Source of the DNA: Lactobacillus helveticus DSM 20075 = CGMCC 1.1877
Lineage (GTDB): Bacteria > Bacillota > Bacilli > Lactobacillales > Lactobacillaceae
DNA: 27,415 nt
Direction: 5' to 3'
NCBI RefSeq assembly: GCF_000160855.1
Contig: NZ_GG700757.1
Location: forward strand, 89,548-116,962
This document shows, piece by piece, positions 17,630 through 26,450 of this stretch; position 1 is the first letter of the stretch, and each line of letters starts with the position of its first letter. The notes below the pieces were generated by a model, which saw nothing but the letters and a program-made list of their open reading frames with translations, did no database searches and was not told the origin of the DNA. A program made the position numbers and the translations under genes.

Positions 17630-18655
17630 TTACTTCATTTGTTCGCGAACTTCAGCAGCAAAGTCTTCTTGCTTCTTTTCGATACCTTCACCAACTTCGA
17701 AACGTTGGAAAGCAACTAACTTAGCTCCCTTTTCCTTCAAGAATTCGCCAACAGTCTTGCTATCATCCATAATGTAGTCTTGTGATAAAACTGCAAAATG
17801 CTTATCTACTTGAGTGTTGTCATCGATAAAGCGTTGCATCTTACCAGGGATAATTCTGTCCCAGATCTTTTCTGGCTTACCTTCTTCTTTAAGTTCAGCC
17901 TTGATGTCTTCCTTAGCCTTAGCTAAAACGTCATCAGTTAATTGCTTTTCTGAACCATAAACAAGGTGTGGTAATGGCTTCTTGTGTACCAATGCACGAC
18001 TTTCATTGTCTTGGTCGATCTTGTGGTTCATTACAGCTAATTGATCAGTAATAAATTGATCATCTAATTCTTCAGGTGAAATAACCTTTGGCTTCATAGC
18101 TGCAATGTGCATTGCCAAGTGCTTAGCAGTAGCTGCATCGGCACCTTCTAAAACAGTAATAACACCGATTTGGCCACCATTGTGTTGGTAAGCACCAAAT
18201 TCTTGGTCATCATTCTTCTTTTCCAAAGCAAAACGACGTAAAACAATCTTTTCACCAATGGTAGCAGTTGCATTAACAAATGCTTGATCTAAAGTTGAAC
18301 CATCGTCCATCTTTAATTTCTTAGCTGCTTCCATATCAGCAGGTTGACCTTCAGCAATGGTCTTAGTTGCATCCTTTACTAAGTTAACAAACTTATCATT
18401 TGAAGAAACAAAGTCAGTTTCTGAGTTAACTTCAGTAATAGCTGCAACATTACCATTAACGTAAACACCAGTCAAACCTTCAGCTGCAACACGGTCAGCC
18501 TTCTTAGCAGCTTTAGCCATACCCTTATCACGAAGATATTGGATAGCTTTGTCCATGTCACCGTCAACTTCTACCAATGCCTTCTTAGCGTCCATAACGC
18601 CAGCACCAGTACGTTCACGTAATTCTTTAACTAATTTTGCAGTAATTTGTGCCAT
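17630..18655 (-). CDS. tsf: Elongation factor Ts
   Basis: EF-Ts recharges EF-Tu by releasing GDP. The N-terminal UBA-like domain has [19 protein letters not shown] at about 9-27. The core starts with the [10 protein letters not shown] motif near 80-89, which contacts EF-Tu. The C-terminal region holds LVYGSEKQ and [10 protein letters not shown]. The length of 341 residues is typical for lactobacilli. The ATG start has TAGGAGGATC upstream and the gene follows rpsB by 33 nt, the universal pair. A strong terminator follows. Confidence 0.98.
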   Translation of the reverse strand: MAQITAKLVKELRERTGAGVMDAKKALVEVDGDMDKAIQYLRDKGMAKAAKKADRVAAEGLTGVYVNGNVAAITEVNSETDFVSSNDKFVNLVKDATKTIAEGQPADMEAAKKLKMDDGSTLDQAFVNATATIGEKIVLRRFALEKKNDDQEFGAYQHNGGQIGVITVLEGADAATAKHLAMHIAAMKPKVISPEELDDQFITDQLAVMNHKIDQDNESRALVHKKPLPHLVYGSEKQLTDDVLAKAKEDIKAELKEEGKPEKIWDRIIPGKMQRFIDDNTQVDKHFAVLSQDYIMDDSKTVGEFLKEKGAKLVAFQRFEVGEGIEKKQEDFAAEVREQMK

Positions 18656-18688
18656 TAATAGATCCTCCTACGGAACTAACAGTAAAAA

Positions 18689-19462
18689 CTAGTCTTCTGG
18701 GTTTTCTTCAGCGCTAACGATTTCTTCTGAACCATCAGCATTTTTCTTAAAGTCAACCTCAACAGATTCGTCATCTTGACCTTGCTTACCTTCTACGATA
18801 GCGTCAGCCATAGCACCAGCAATTAAGCGGATAGCACGGATAGCGTCATCGTTTGATGGAATAACTACGTCAATTGGATCTGGATCAGTGTTAGTGTCCA
18901 CCATAGCTACAACTGGGATACCCAAAATGTTAGCTTCGTGAACAGCGATCTTTTCCTTCTTAGGGTCTACTACGAACAATACATCTGGGATTCTTGGCAT
19001 ATCTTCAATACCACCTAAGAATCTTTCAAGCTTGTCCATTTCCTTAGTTAAAAGTGCAACTTCCTTCTTTGGAAGAACATCAAAGGTACCGTCTTGTGAC
19101 ATTTCCTTTAATTGCTTTAATCTCTTAACACGGCTTTGGATAGTAGTCCAATTAGTCAAGGTACCACCTAACCAACGTTGGTTTACGTAGTATTGACCTG
19201 CACGAGTTGCTTCTTCAGCAATTGAGTCTTGAGCTTGCTTCTTAGTACCTACAAATAAGAATACGCCACCGTCTTCGGCAACAGTCTTCATAAAGTTGTA
19301 AGCATCATCTAACATCTTGATAGTCTTTTGCAAGTCAATGATGTAGATACCATTTCTTTGAGTGAAAATGTAAGGAGCCATCTTTGGGTTCCATCTTCTA
19401 GTTTGGTGACCGAAGTGGACACCAGCTTCAAGCAATTGCTTCATTGTAACAACGTCTGCCAT
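18689..19462 (-). CDS. rpsB: 30S ribosomal protein S2
   Basis: S2 joins the 30S subunit late and binds S1 or the mRNA-entry side. The protein has 257 residues, with the N-terminal [19 protein letters not shown] motif at about 10-28, the coiled-coil region near 105-150 and [14 protein letters not shown] near 155-168. A short acidic tail ends it. The ATG start has AGGAGG upstream. The leader carries a hairpin consistent with the Lactobacillales rpsB leader element, so the gene is probably under ribosomal-protein autoregulation. It is followed directly by tsf. Confidence 0.98.
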
Positions 19463-19494
19463 ATTTATATTCCTCCTATGGTTTTATATCCTCT

Positions 19495-19553
19495 CAAGCG
19501 TTCATTTCATCATCAAACCACTACCTAGGGCACCACGATGATGATCGCTCTTG
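19495..19553 (-). ncRNA. Structured rpsB leader (Lacto-rpsB-like cis-regulatory RNA)
   Basis: In the rpsB leader an eight-bp stem (19537-19544 with 19507-19514; TCATCATC/GATGATGA in RNA order) closes a 22-base loop rich in G that contains CCTAGG. An outer helix pairs 19550-19553 and 19546-19547 with 19495-19500, leaving a two-base bulge. The element sits between the putative transcription start and the rpsB ribosome binding site. Comparative genomics has described a conserved RNA motif upstream of rpsB in Lactobacillales, presumed to mediate autoregulation by S2; this matches in position and layout, but I could not align it to the family model. Confidence 0.65.
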
Positions 19554-19565
19554 ATGTGTTTTAAA

Positions 19566-19586
19566 ATTATATGCTCACACAGCATA
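19566..19586 (-). promoter_or_regulatory. rpsB -10 element with overlapping inverted repeat
   Basis: A perfect TATAAT lies at 19571-19566 on the minus strand, placing the start of transcription near 19559, just before the leader hairpin. The -35 region is poor (TATGCG at 17-nt spacing). An inverted repeat with six-base arms (19570-19575 and 19581-19586, five-base spacer) covers the promoter spacer and the first two -10 bases. It could be an operator; it could also be a weak terminator for the upstream methyltransferase gene, since no other is visible there. Confidence 0.5.
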
Positions 19587-19623
19587 CTCGCATATTTTAC
19601 AAAAAATCTTTTTATATTTCAAG

Positions 19624-20655
19624 CTAAAAATCAATATTATGTTCTCTTAAGAATTTTTCTTTCCAAGAACGGGAATGATGCTTAAACCAATACTCTCTCT
19701 TCAAAGCTAAACGCTTATTATCGAATTGTTCATGATATATCATGCGAACTGGTCGTCTTGACTTGGTATATTTAGCCCCTTTACCAGAATTATGCATTTT
19801 TAATCGATGGTCTAAATCATTAGTAAAACCACCGTAAAAACTGCCATCATTGCAAAGCAAAACATAAAAATAATACTTGCCGTACGCGTCATGTTTAGCC
19901 TTATCTTCAGGAGTTTCTCGAACAATTCTCTGAATCAATGGTTTAAACTCATCATTTTTATAATGAACTTCAATTGCATCCCTAAGTTCCGTTCCATCGG
20001 TCCCAGTATGCTTGACAGCTTCCACAATAATCAAATTTGCATCATCTCCGCGGTGAGACACAAATGGCTGCACTAACTTTACACTTAGATCATGTTTCAT
20101 GCAGTAGTAACAGATCTCGCCTAATCGTTCAGGACGATGCACCATGAACATCTTCCCTTTCATTTTTAATAATCCACTGGCAACTTCAATAATCTGCTCT
20201 AAATTAATTAGTAATTCATGACGGGCAATTGCCTTTTTTCTATCAGGATTAACTTCATGTCCCTCAGGTACCTTAAAATATGGTGGATTAACAGTGACTA
20301 CATCATAGCTATCTTTACGCAAAAATTTTGCGGCATTCAACACGTTATCCTTATGCACTGCTATGCGATTTTCCATTCGGTTGAGTTCAATAGAACGTTT
20401 AGCTTGAGAATATATCTCATCTTGAATCTCAATTGCATCATAATGTGCTCGATTAAAATAAGCCATATAAATAGTAGCAGCACAATTTCCTGCACATAAG
20501 TCTGCAACTTTGTCTCGATCATGAATTTGATTCTTAGCCCAATAAGCTAAAAGCAACGTATCCATAGAAAAGCTAAAGGCAGTTTTATCTTGGATAATCC
20601 GCAAATCATCACTATACATATAATCAATTCGTTCATTATCTTTAAGTTCTACCAT
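19624..20655 (-). CDS. Fused tRNA1(Val) adenine-N6 methyltransferase (YabB/TrmN6-like) and GIY-YIG domain (YazA-like)
   Basis: The N-terminal part (about 1-245) is a class I methyltransferase of the YabB/TrmN6 group: DLCAGNCAA near 48-56 for SAM binding, and the NPPY catalytic tetrad near 122-125 typical of N6-adenine methylases. The C-terminal part (about 262-335) is a GIY-YIG domain of the YazA/UPF0213 group, with [15 protein letters not shown], the DHRL arginine, [10 protein letters not shown] and a KREYW glutamate. In Bacillus yabB and yazA are adjacent separate genes; here they form one frame of 343 residues. Role: probable tRNA modification for part one; unknown for part two. It diverges from plsC, and rpsB lies downstream on the same strand. 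Confidence 0.88.
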   Translation of the reverse strand: MVELKDNERIDYMYSDDLRIIQDKTAFSFSMDTLLLAYWAKNQIHDRDKVADLCAGNCAATIYMAYFNRAHYDAIEIQDEIYSQAKRSIELNRMENRIAVHKDNVLNAAKFLRKDSYDVVTVNPPYFKVPEGHEVNPDRKKAIARHELLINLEQIIEVASGLLKMKGKMFMVHRPERLGEICYYCMKHDLSVKLVQPFVSHRGDDANLIIVEAVKHTGTDGTELRDAIEVHYKNDEFKPLIQRIVRETPEDKAKHDAYGKYYFYVLLCNDGSFYGGFTNDLDHRLKMHNSGKGAKYTKSRRPVRMIYHEQFDNKRLALKREYWFKHHSRSWKEKFLREHNIDF

Positions 20656-20663
20656 AAAAATAT

Positions 20664-20693
20664 TTGCCTTTCTTGTCTATCTATTTTTATAAT
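20664..20693 (+). promoter_or_regulatory. Promoter of plsC
   Basis: TTGCCT (20664-20669; four of six -35 bases) and a perfect TATAAT (20688-20693) are separated by 18 bases. They lie just upstream of the GGAGG site of plsC. The start of transcription would be near 20700, giving a very short leader. Confidence 0.6.
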
Positions 20694-20720
20694 ATTACAA
20701 CAATTGGAGGAACAAAAAAG

Positions 20721-21335
20721 ATGTTTTATAAAATAATCCGTCCGATTGCCCGCTTTATTGTATGGGTATTAAATGGACATTTACACATTCATCATAAGAA
20801 TCGTTTGCCTAAAGGCAGCTATATCTTAGTTGCACCTCACCGTACTTGGTGGGAACCTATTTTATTTGCTTTAGGTGCCAGTCCAATGGAATTTATGTCC
20901 ATGGCGAAAATAGAACTGTTTAAAAATCCGGTTTTACGTTTTATTTTAGATCATGTCCATGCCTTCCCTGTTGACCGAAAAAAACCTGGTCCATCTGCAT
21001 TGAAGATTCCAGTTAAAGGGTTAAGAAAAGGTGAACTATCACTCATCATTTTTCCATCTGGCACAAGACATTCAGCTGAATTAAAAGGTGGTGCGCTTTT
21101 AATTTCTAAAATGTCACAAAAGCCAATGGTTCCGGTGGTTTATCAAGGGCCTTTATCCTTCAAGGGTTTATTAAAACGAAAAGGATTAGAGGTTAATTTT
21201 GGTGATCCAATCACTATTGATCGCAAAACTAAATTAACCCATGAAAATGAAAAAATCATTTATCAGCAATTAGAAGACGCTTGGAAGAAATTAGATGATG
21301 AACTTGATCCTAATTTTCACTATGTTGCCAAGTAA
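20721..21335 (+). CDS. 1-acyl-sn-glycerol-3-phosphate acyltransferase family protein (PlsC-like)
   Basis: PlsC-type enzymes acylate lysophosphatidic acid to phosphatidic acid at the membrane, feeding CdsA. The start chosen is the ATG at 20721 with GGAGG upstream; the frame is open earlier but covers the promoter. The protein has 204 residues with a short hydrophobic N terminus. Block I reads PHRTWWEP, with His40 and Glu45, so the usual H-x4-D is H-x4-E. Block III reads FPSGTR near 110-115 in place of the common (F/V)PEGTR. Block IV is MVPVVYQGP. These changes may be a lineage variant. The gene precedes cfa on the same strand, both acting on phospholipids. Confidence 0.85.
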   Translation: MFYKIIRPIARFIVWVLNGHLHIHHKNRLPKGSYILVAPHRTWWEPILFALGASPMEFMSMAKIELFKNPVLRFILDHVHAFPVDRKKPGPSALKIPVKGLRKGELSLIIFPSGTRHSAELKGGALLISKMSQKPMVPVVYQGPLSFKGLLKRKGLEVNFGDPITIDRKTKLTHENEKIIYQQLEDAWKKLDDELDPNFHYVAK

Positions 21336-21353
21336 AAATTTTAGTGTTAAAAT
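21325..21353 (+). promoter_or_regulatory. Promoter of cfa, overlapping the end of plsC
   Basis: TTGCCA (21325-21330; five of six) and TAAAAT (21348-21353; five of six) are separated by 17 bases, with a TG one base before the -10 hexamer. The -35 lies inside the last codons of plsC. This would let cfa be transcribed on its own, for instance in stationary phase or under stress, besides readthrough from plsC. Confidence 0.6.
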
Positions 21354-21389
21354 ACGTAATTAGGTTTAATAATTAGTGGAGGAATTGCA

Positions 21390-22571
21390 TTGTTAGAAAA
21401 AGCCTTTTACAAAATGATGCTCAGTAAGTCCTTCCCTTTTCCCGTTAAAGTAACTTATTGGGACGGTAAAAGCGAAGTATATGGTAACGGTACCCCAGAA
21501 ATTGAAATAGTTTTCAATGAAAAAATTCCAATGGGCGACATTACAAGAAATGCATCCCTAGCACTTGGTGAAGCATACATGGACAAGAAAATTGAAATCC
21601 ATGGCAGCATTCAAAAATTAATTGACGGCGTATACGAAAGTGCCGACAGTTTCATGCGTTCATCCAAATTCCGTAAATTCTTGCCTAAAACTAAACATAC
21701 TGAAAAGCAAAGTGAAGAGGACGTTCAAAGTCACTATGATATCGGTAATGATTTCTACGAACAATGGCTTGACCCAACCTTGACTTATTCATGTGCTTAC
21801 TTTACGGACGATAATAAAGATGATCTTGAACAAGCTCAGATCGCCAAAGTACATCACATTTTAAACAAGTTACACCCACAAAAAGGAAAGACTTTACTTG
21901 ATATTGGTTGTGGCTGGGGTACTTTGATGCTCACTGCAGCTAAAGAATATGGTCTTAAAGTTACCGGTGTTACTTTGAGTGAAGAACAATACAAGTTAGT
22001 TCAAAAGAAGATTTATGCCGAAAACTTGCAAGATGTTGCCGAAGTTAAACTTGCAGATTATCGTAAATTAGGTGATCAACAATGGGATTACGTCACTTCA
22101 GTTGGTATGTTTGAACACGTTGGTTCTGAAAACTTGGGTGAATACTTCAATGATGTAGCTAAATACTTAAAGACCGATGGTGTAGCATTAATCCATGGTA
22201 TTACTCGTCAACAAGGCGGTGCCACCAATGCTTGGATTAATAAATACATCTTCCCAGGTGGTTACATTCCAGGTTTAGTTGAAATTATTTCTAGAATTGA
22301 AGAAGCTCACTTGCAAATTAGTGACGTTGAAATGCTCCGTCGTCACTACCAAAGGACTTTGGAAATTTGGGACAAGAACTTTAACAATGCTCGTCCTGAA
22401 ATTGAAAAGAAGATGGGCGAAAGATTCTGCAGAATGTGGGATATGTACCTTCAAGCATGTGCTGCCAGCTTTGAATCAGGCAACATTGATGTTGTACAAT
22501 ATCTTTTAACTAAGGGCCTATCTGGTAAGAACTTGCCAATGACCCGTGATTACATGCTTAATAATAAATAA
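21390..22571 (+). CDS. cfa: Cyclopropane-fatty-acyl-phospholipid synthase
   Basis: Cfa adds a methylene group from SAM across cis double bonds of membrane acyl chains, stiffening membranes under acid, cold or stationary stress. The 393 residues hold an N-terminal lipid-binding part, the SAM motif [11 protein letters not shown] near 168-178, [10 protein letters not shown] near 191-200, and the EHVG and GGYIPG segments. The start is a TTG at 21390-21392 with GGAGG seven bases upstream. The [16 protein letters not shown] segment near 112-127 is typical. The gene has its own likely promoter and a strong terminator after it. Confidence 0.96.
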   Translation: MLEKAFYKMMLSKSFPFPVKVTYWDGKSEVYGNGTPEIEIVFNEKIPMGDITRNASLALGEAYMDKKIEIHGSIQKLIDGVYESADSFMRSSKFRKFLPKTKHTEKQSEEDVQSHYDIGNDFYEQWLDPTLTYSCAYFTDDNKDDLEQAQIAKVHHILNKLHPQKGKTLLDIGCGWGTLMLTAAKEYGLKVTGVTLSEEQYKLVQKKIYAENLQDVAEVKLADYRKLGDQQWDYVTSVGMFEHVGSENLGEYFNDVAKYLKTDGVALIHGITRQQGGATNAWINKYIFPGGYIPGLVEIISRIEEAHLQISDVEMLRRHYQRTLEIWDKNFNNARPEIEKKMGERFCRMWDMYLQACAASFESGNIDVVQYLLTKGLSGKNLPMTRDYMLNNK

Positions 22572-22580
22572 GTGCAAACC

Positions 22581-22616
22581 AAAAATGACTACTGGAAAAA
22601 TCCAGTAGTCATTTTT
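22581..22616. terminator. Bidirectional intrinsic terminator between cfa and pepO
   Basis: Two 16-base arms (22581-22596 and 22601-22616) are perfectly complementary around an AAAA loop, ending in A5/T5 runs. Located between the convergent genes cfa (+) and pepO (-), it serves both strands. Confidence 0.92.
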
Positions 22617-22628
22617 ATTTTGTCTAAA

Positions 22629-24572
22629 TTACCAAATAGTAATTCTATCTTCAGGATCAAGCCACATGCCATCATCAGGCTTAACATCAAATGCAGTGTA
22701 GAAATCGTCTTGACATTGAACTGGGATATTTACACGAGTTGGTTGTGGTGCATGAACGTCAACTTGCACTTCAGTTTTAATTGCTTCTGGACGTTGCTTT
22801 TGCATCCAGCTTCTTGCATAATTTTCAAACAAGTCTTTCAAATCAACATTGTCGTTCTTACCAGCTTGAACAGCACAAGCAAGCCCTGCCAAGTCAGCAA
22901 TATTTTCTCCTACTACTTGCTTACCGTTAATCTTAGCTGGACCGTATTGCAAGCCATCAAAAATATCAACCATTTGGCCAACCCGCTTATTGAATTCAGC
23001 GAAGTCTTCATCAGTCCACCAGTTATTCATATTTCCGTGTTCATCAAATTTAGCACCACTATTATCAAAGGCATGAGAAACTTCATGACCAATAGTTGCA
23101 CCGATACCACCGTAATTTGCACCACGGGATTGATGAATATCATAAAATGGCGCTTGCAAAATACCAGCTGGGAAAGTTAAATCATTTCTTTGTGGATCAT
23201 AACAAGCATTGTTCAAGTTTCCTGGCATGAGCCATACTGAGCGATCTACTGGCTGAGTTAATTTATCGAGCATATACTTGGTGCGTACCGTTGCCATTTG
23301 AGCTTCATTTTCATAAAGACTCCTTTCTGGGTCAATTTGCAAAAGATCATAAATCTTTTCGATTTTTTCTGGATAACCAATCTTAAGTACTAAAGCTCTT
23401 AATTTAATAATTGCCTTTTTCTTAGTATCTTCAGATAACCAATTATTATCATTGATTCTTTGCTCATATACTTTAAGCATATTGTGAATCATATCTTCGA
23501 CATCGTGTTTAGCTTCTTCACCAAAGTATTTCTTACCATAAAAAATACCAACAACTTCATCAAAAGCACCATTAGCTAAACGATAGGCTTGCTTAATTTG
23601 AGAAGGCAATTCTGGCGTACCTGAAATTGCTTGGTTAAATGGAAATGCAGCGGCACGGAAATCTTGTGACAAGTACTTAGCTACGCTATTAATATATTTA
23701 ACCAGCATCCAGCCTTTAATTTCATCAAAGTTTGCCGGATTAATTAATTCATCAGCATGGTCAAGGAAACGTGGTTCCATTACAATTACTCGTTCAACTT
23801 TTTCAGGCAAAATTGTCTTTAAAAAGTCAGCCATATCAAATGACTTAAACTTAGCTAAGAATTCAGTCAAAGAAACCGGATTATAGATTGCAGCATAATC
23901 TGACCATTCTTCAGTAGACTTGACGACCTTGGATAATTTTTGATCAAAGGCTAAAGCATTTTGAACATAAACACGTGCTTCTTCTTTACCAATACCTGCC
24001 ATCTCTAACAAGTTGATACTTTGTTTTTCTAAAATATCAAGTAATTTTTTGGCTTCAGGTGTCTTATAAGTAGTTGTATCTGGTAAAAATGTGCTTGGAC
24101 CACCAAAATGCAAGACATTAAAATCTGTATTTTTCATGTCAGCATCTACATCAAATACAAAAGGCAAGGCATATGGACCCATGAAGAGCTCTGTTGCATT
24201 ATCCTTAAATTTATCAAAGTTAATTAAATCAAGGATCTTTTGTAAATCATTTTGAATTGGGTTTGCCTTTTCAGCATCCCTTTTATCAAAATTCTTCGCA
24301 ATCTTATACAAGGCAATCGCCTTATCGAAGTCACGAATATCTGGCATCTTTTCCTTACCAGACGCAATATCCGCAAAATCTTTCATCATGCGTTTTTCAA
24401 TTTTAATATCTAATTCAGTATTTACTCCGGCAGAAGTTTGATCTGCAGGAATTTCTGCTTTAGACAACCATTCGGAATTGACGGCTAAATATAAATTATC
24501 TTGTGGCTTAGCGTTTAAATCAGGTTCAGCAACATCCCCTGCACCGCCACGTACAGCTAAATATCTTCTCAT
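22629..24572 (-). CDS. pepO: M13 family endopeptidase PepO
   Basis: PepO is a cytosolic zinc endopeptidase of the neprilysin family that lactobacilli use to cut oligopeptides, including casein fragments. The 647 residues have no signal peptide or membrane anchor, as expected. The zinc motif GHEVSHAFD lies near 493-501 and ENIADLAG, with the third ligand, near 554-561. The NxxYDPxxN-like NACYDPQRNDLTFPAG segment near 447-462 and a C-terminal IW also fit. The ATG start has AAGGAG six bases upstream. It has its own extended -10 promoter. Several PepO paralogues exist in this group, so which one this is cannot be told here. Confidence 0.94.
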   Translation of the reverse strand: MRRYLAVRGGAGDVAEPDLNAKPQDNLYLAVNSEWLSKAEIPADQTSAGVNTELDIKIEKRMMKDFADIASGKEKMPDIRDFDKAIALYKIAKNFDKRDAEKANPIQNDLQKILDLINFDKFKDNATELFMGPYALPFVFDVDADMKNTDFNVLHFGGPSTFLPDTTTYKTPEAKKLLDILEKQSINLLEMAGIGKEEARVYVQNALAFDQKLSKVVKSTEEWSDYAAIYNPVSLTEFLAKFKSFDMADFLKTILPEKVERVIVMEPRFLDHADELINPANFDEIKGWMLVKYINSVAKYLSQDFRAAAFPFNQAISGTPELPSQIKQAYRLANGAFDEVVGIFYGKKYFGEEAKHDVEDMIHNMLKVYEQRINDNNWLSEDTKKKAIIKLRALVLKIGYPEKIEKIYDLLQIDPERSLYENEAQMATVRTKYMLDKLTQPVDRSVWLMPGNLNNACYDPQRNDLTFPAGILQAPFYDIHQSRGANYGGIGATIGHEVSHAFDNSGAKFDEHGNMNNWWTDEDFAEFNKRVGQMVDIFDGLQYGPAKINGKQVVGENIADLAGLACAVQAGKNDNVDLKDLFENYARSWMQKQRPEAIKTEVQVDVHAPQPTRVNIPVQCQDDFYTAFDVKPDDGMWLDPEDRITIW

Positions 24573-24619
24573 ATTTGCTCCTTATAGAAATATTCATAAC
24601 TATTTAATAATTTAAATTC

Positions 24620-24628
24620 ATTATAGCA
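24620..24628 (-). promoter_or_regulatory. Extended -10 promoter of pepO
   Basis: The minus strand shows TGCTATAAT, a perfect -10 hexamer (24625-24620) with the extended TG. No convincing -35 is present. The leader would be about 40 nt before the ATG at 24572. The shifted reading frame of the upstream ABC gene runs into this element, which supports the view that its present stop is not ancestral. Confidence 0.6.
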
Positions 24629-26450
24629 AAAAGAACGTCTGAGGATTAGCCAAACGTTCTTCCGCATTAATTTTCGCCTTCATTTTTTTGCAAGGTATAT
24701 AAATTGTAATAATAGCCTTTCTTGGCAAGCAGTTCTTTGTGATTACCTCTTTCAACAATTCGAACTTGATCAAGCACAATAATTTGATCAGCATCTGCGA
24801 TGTCGAAAGCCAGTGTGCAATTGCCAAAGTCGTACGACCTTTACGGAGTCTCTTTAACCCTTCCTGAATTAAAGTTTCCGTTTCTGTATCGACATTTGCG
24901 GTTGCCTCATCTAAAACTAAAATCTTAGGATCTGTTACCAAAGTTCTAGCAAAAGAGATCAATTGCTTTTGACCTTGACTTAATTCTGCACCGCCTTCAA
25001 TTATCTTGGCGTGATATTTACCAGGCATCTTTTCAATAAATTGATCTGCTTGAACAGTCTGAGCTGCCTTTTTAATCTGATCATCTGTAATTTCTTGATT
25101 ATACAAACGAATATTAGATGCAATATCACCATAAAACATGAATGGTTCTTGTAAGACCAGGCCTAATTTTTTACGCAATTCTTCTTTAGGATATTTTCTA
25201 ATATCAACATCATCAATTAATACTTGCCCTTTTCCAAATTCGTAAAAACGCATCATTACATTAATGATTGAGCTTTTGCCTGAACCGGTGTGCCCCACGA
25301 TTCCAAGAGTCTCACCCGGATTAACTACAAATGATACATCATGCAAAATCTCATGCTTGCTATCATAAGAAAAGCTAACATGCTTAAATTCAATTTTTCC
25401 TCGATTGATAGTTAAACCTGCTTGAGCATCTTGCTGTGGTTCATATTGTTCATCATCTAAAATTCTTTTACCTGCGATAATCCCATCTTGGAAAAAGGTC
25501 ATCTGATCCATCATAGTAGAAATAGTATTAAATAATTGTGAGATATATTGTGAAAATGCATAAACAACACCTGCAGGTACAAAAACTTCTCTTAAAGGAA
25601 AGCAAAAATACATTAATGAAACAGCTAATGCAAGCGAATAAAGCAAACTTGTTAAAGGTGAAAGCAATAATGAATTTACCCGGATCATATTAAACCGCGT
25701 CTGCATTAAACCACCATTTTCACCTTCAAAATGGTTAGTCATTCGCTTTTCTTGATTAAACTGCTGAATGATTGATACGCCTTCGATTGATTCATTCAGA
25801 TTCGCATTAATTCTACTTAAACGTTCTCGATAATTACGATAAAGACGGGAACTTTTTTGTGAATAAAGCCAGATCACAAATAGCAAAATAGGTACAAAGA
25901 CCAATACAATCCAACCCGCAACCACATTAGTAGTAAACATGGCCACTAGCGCAGTTACAACTGAAAATAGACCAATTACTACTGTTGATAAAACAGTTAA
26001 GAAATTACTGAGAGTCATCGTATCATTGGTAACTCTAGAAACGATTGAACCAGCTGGTGTTTGATCAAAATAACGCATTCCCAATTGATGCAATTTTCTG
26101 TATAAAGCTCGACGTACACTCTCCAATGTTTTTTCCGAACCTAACGCAAAGAGATACTGATATGTAAATTGAATTATTGCTTTAAGAAGCGAACCTATCG
26201 CATACAGTAAACCTGCAAATAAAATAATTTGAACTGAGGTACTTTGATGAAGCAAAAAATGATCTAAAAAATACTGCAAACCTCTAGGCAATAAGATATT
26301 GATGACACTTACTAAAAATGCACCACATAGAGCAATAATCATTTCAGTTTTGAATTGCTTAACAAACTTCATCAAGCGTTTAAAAATGGTCACTTGTTCT
26401 TTAAATGGGACTGCCTTAGCCCAGATTGACTCTTGTTGTTCATCATTCAT
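24621..26450 (-). CDS. Heterodimeric ABC exporter half-transporter (LmrD-like), frameshifted near the C terminus
   Basis: This 609-residue reading frame is the second half of an ABC multidrug-type exporter. Six membrane helices occupy about 35-325. The nucleotide-binding domain has Walker A GHTGSGKSS near 383-391, signature LSQGQ, and Walker B ILVLDEATANVD with the catalytic Glu. After AHWLST (H-loop, normally AHRLST) the sequence departs from the family: a one-base deletion near 24801 shifts the frame, giving 60 unrelated residues. Restoring one A recovers the expected IADADQIIVLDQ and ERGNHKELLAKKGYY, with a stop at 24669-24667 and a length of about 594. The gene overlaps its upstream partner by eight bases. 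Activity is doubtful; a sequencing error is possible. Confidence 0.88.
   Translation of the reverse strand: MNDEQQESIWAKAVPFKEQVTIFKRLMKFVKQFKTEMIIALCGAFLVSVINILLPRGLQYFLDHFLLHQSTSVQIILFAGLLYAIGSLLKAIIQFTYQYLFALGSEKTLESVRRALYRKLHQLGMRYFDQTPAGSIVSRVTNDTMTLSNFLTVLSTVVIGLFSVVTALVAMFTTNVVAGWIVLVFVPILLFVIWLYSQKSSRLYRNYRERLSRINANLNESIEGVSIIQQFNQEKRMTNHFEGENGGLMQTRFNMIRVNSLLLSPLTSLLYSLALAVSLMYFCFPLREVFVPAGVVYAFSQYISQLFNTISTMMDQMTFFQDGIIAGKRILDDEQYEPQQDAQAGLTINRGKIEFKHVSFSYDSKHEILHDVSFVVNPGETLGIVGHTGSGKSSIINVMMRFYEFGKGQVLIDDVDIRKYPKEELRKKLGLVLQEPFMFYGDIASNIRLYNQEITDDQIKKAAQTVQADQFIEKMPGKYHAKIIEGGAELSQGQKQLISFARTLVTDPKILVLDEATANVDTETETLIQEGLKRLRKGRTTLAIAHWLSTSQMLIKLLCLIKFELLKEVITKNCLPRKAIITIYIPCKKMKAKINAEERLANPQTFFLL
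24628..24661 (-). terminator. Probable terminator after the ABC transporter operon
   Basis: Arms AAGAACGT/ACGTTCTT (24654-24661 and 24631-24638) with a 15-base loop are followed on the minus strand by a run of five T that is partly within the stem. It begins just after the ancestral ABC stop at 24667 and directly precedes the pepO -10. The long loop makes it moderate in strength. Confidence 0.55.
24667..24800 (-). other. Out-of-frame remnant of the LmrD-like ABC C terminus
   Basis: In the +1-restored frame the minus strand encodes about 44 residues matching the conserved end of ABC exporter domains, including a D-x-I-x-V-L-D strand and an ERGNH turn, and it stops at TAA 24669-24667 just before the terminator hairpin. 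It has no start of its own. Together with the CDS ending at 24621 it defines a frameshift at about 24801. Confidence 0.85.

Noticed and set aside
22572..23180. A 202-codon plus-strand open frame beginning right after cfa
   Set aside because: It is antisense to the conserved end of pepO, crosses the strong bidirectional terminator, has no ribosome binding site and its translation is low-complexity without recognisable domains.
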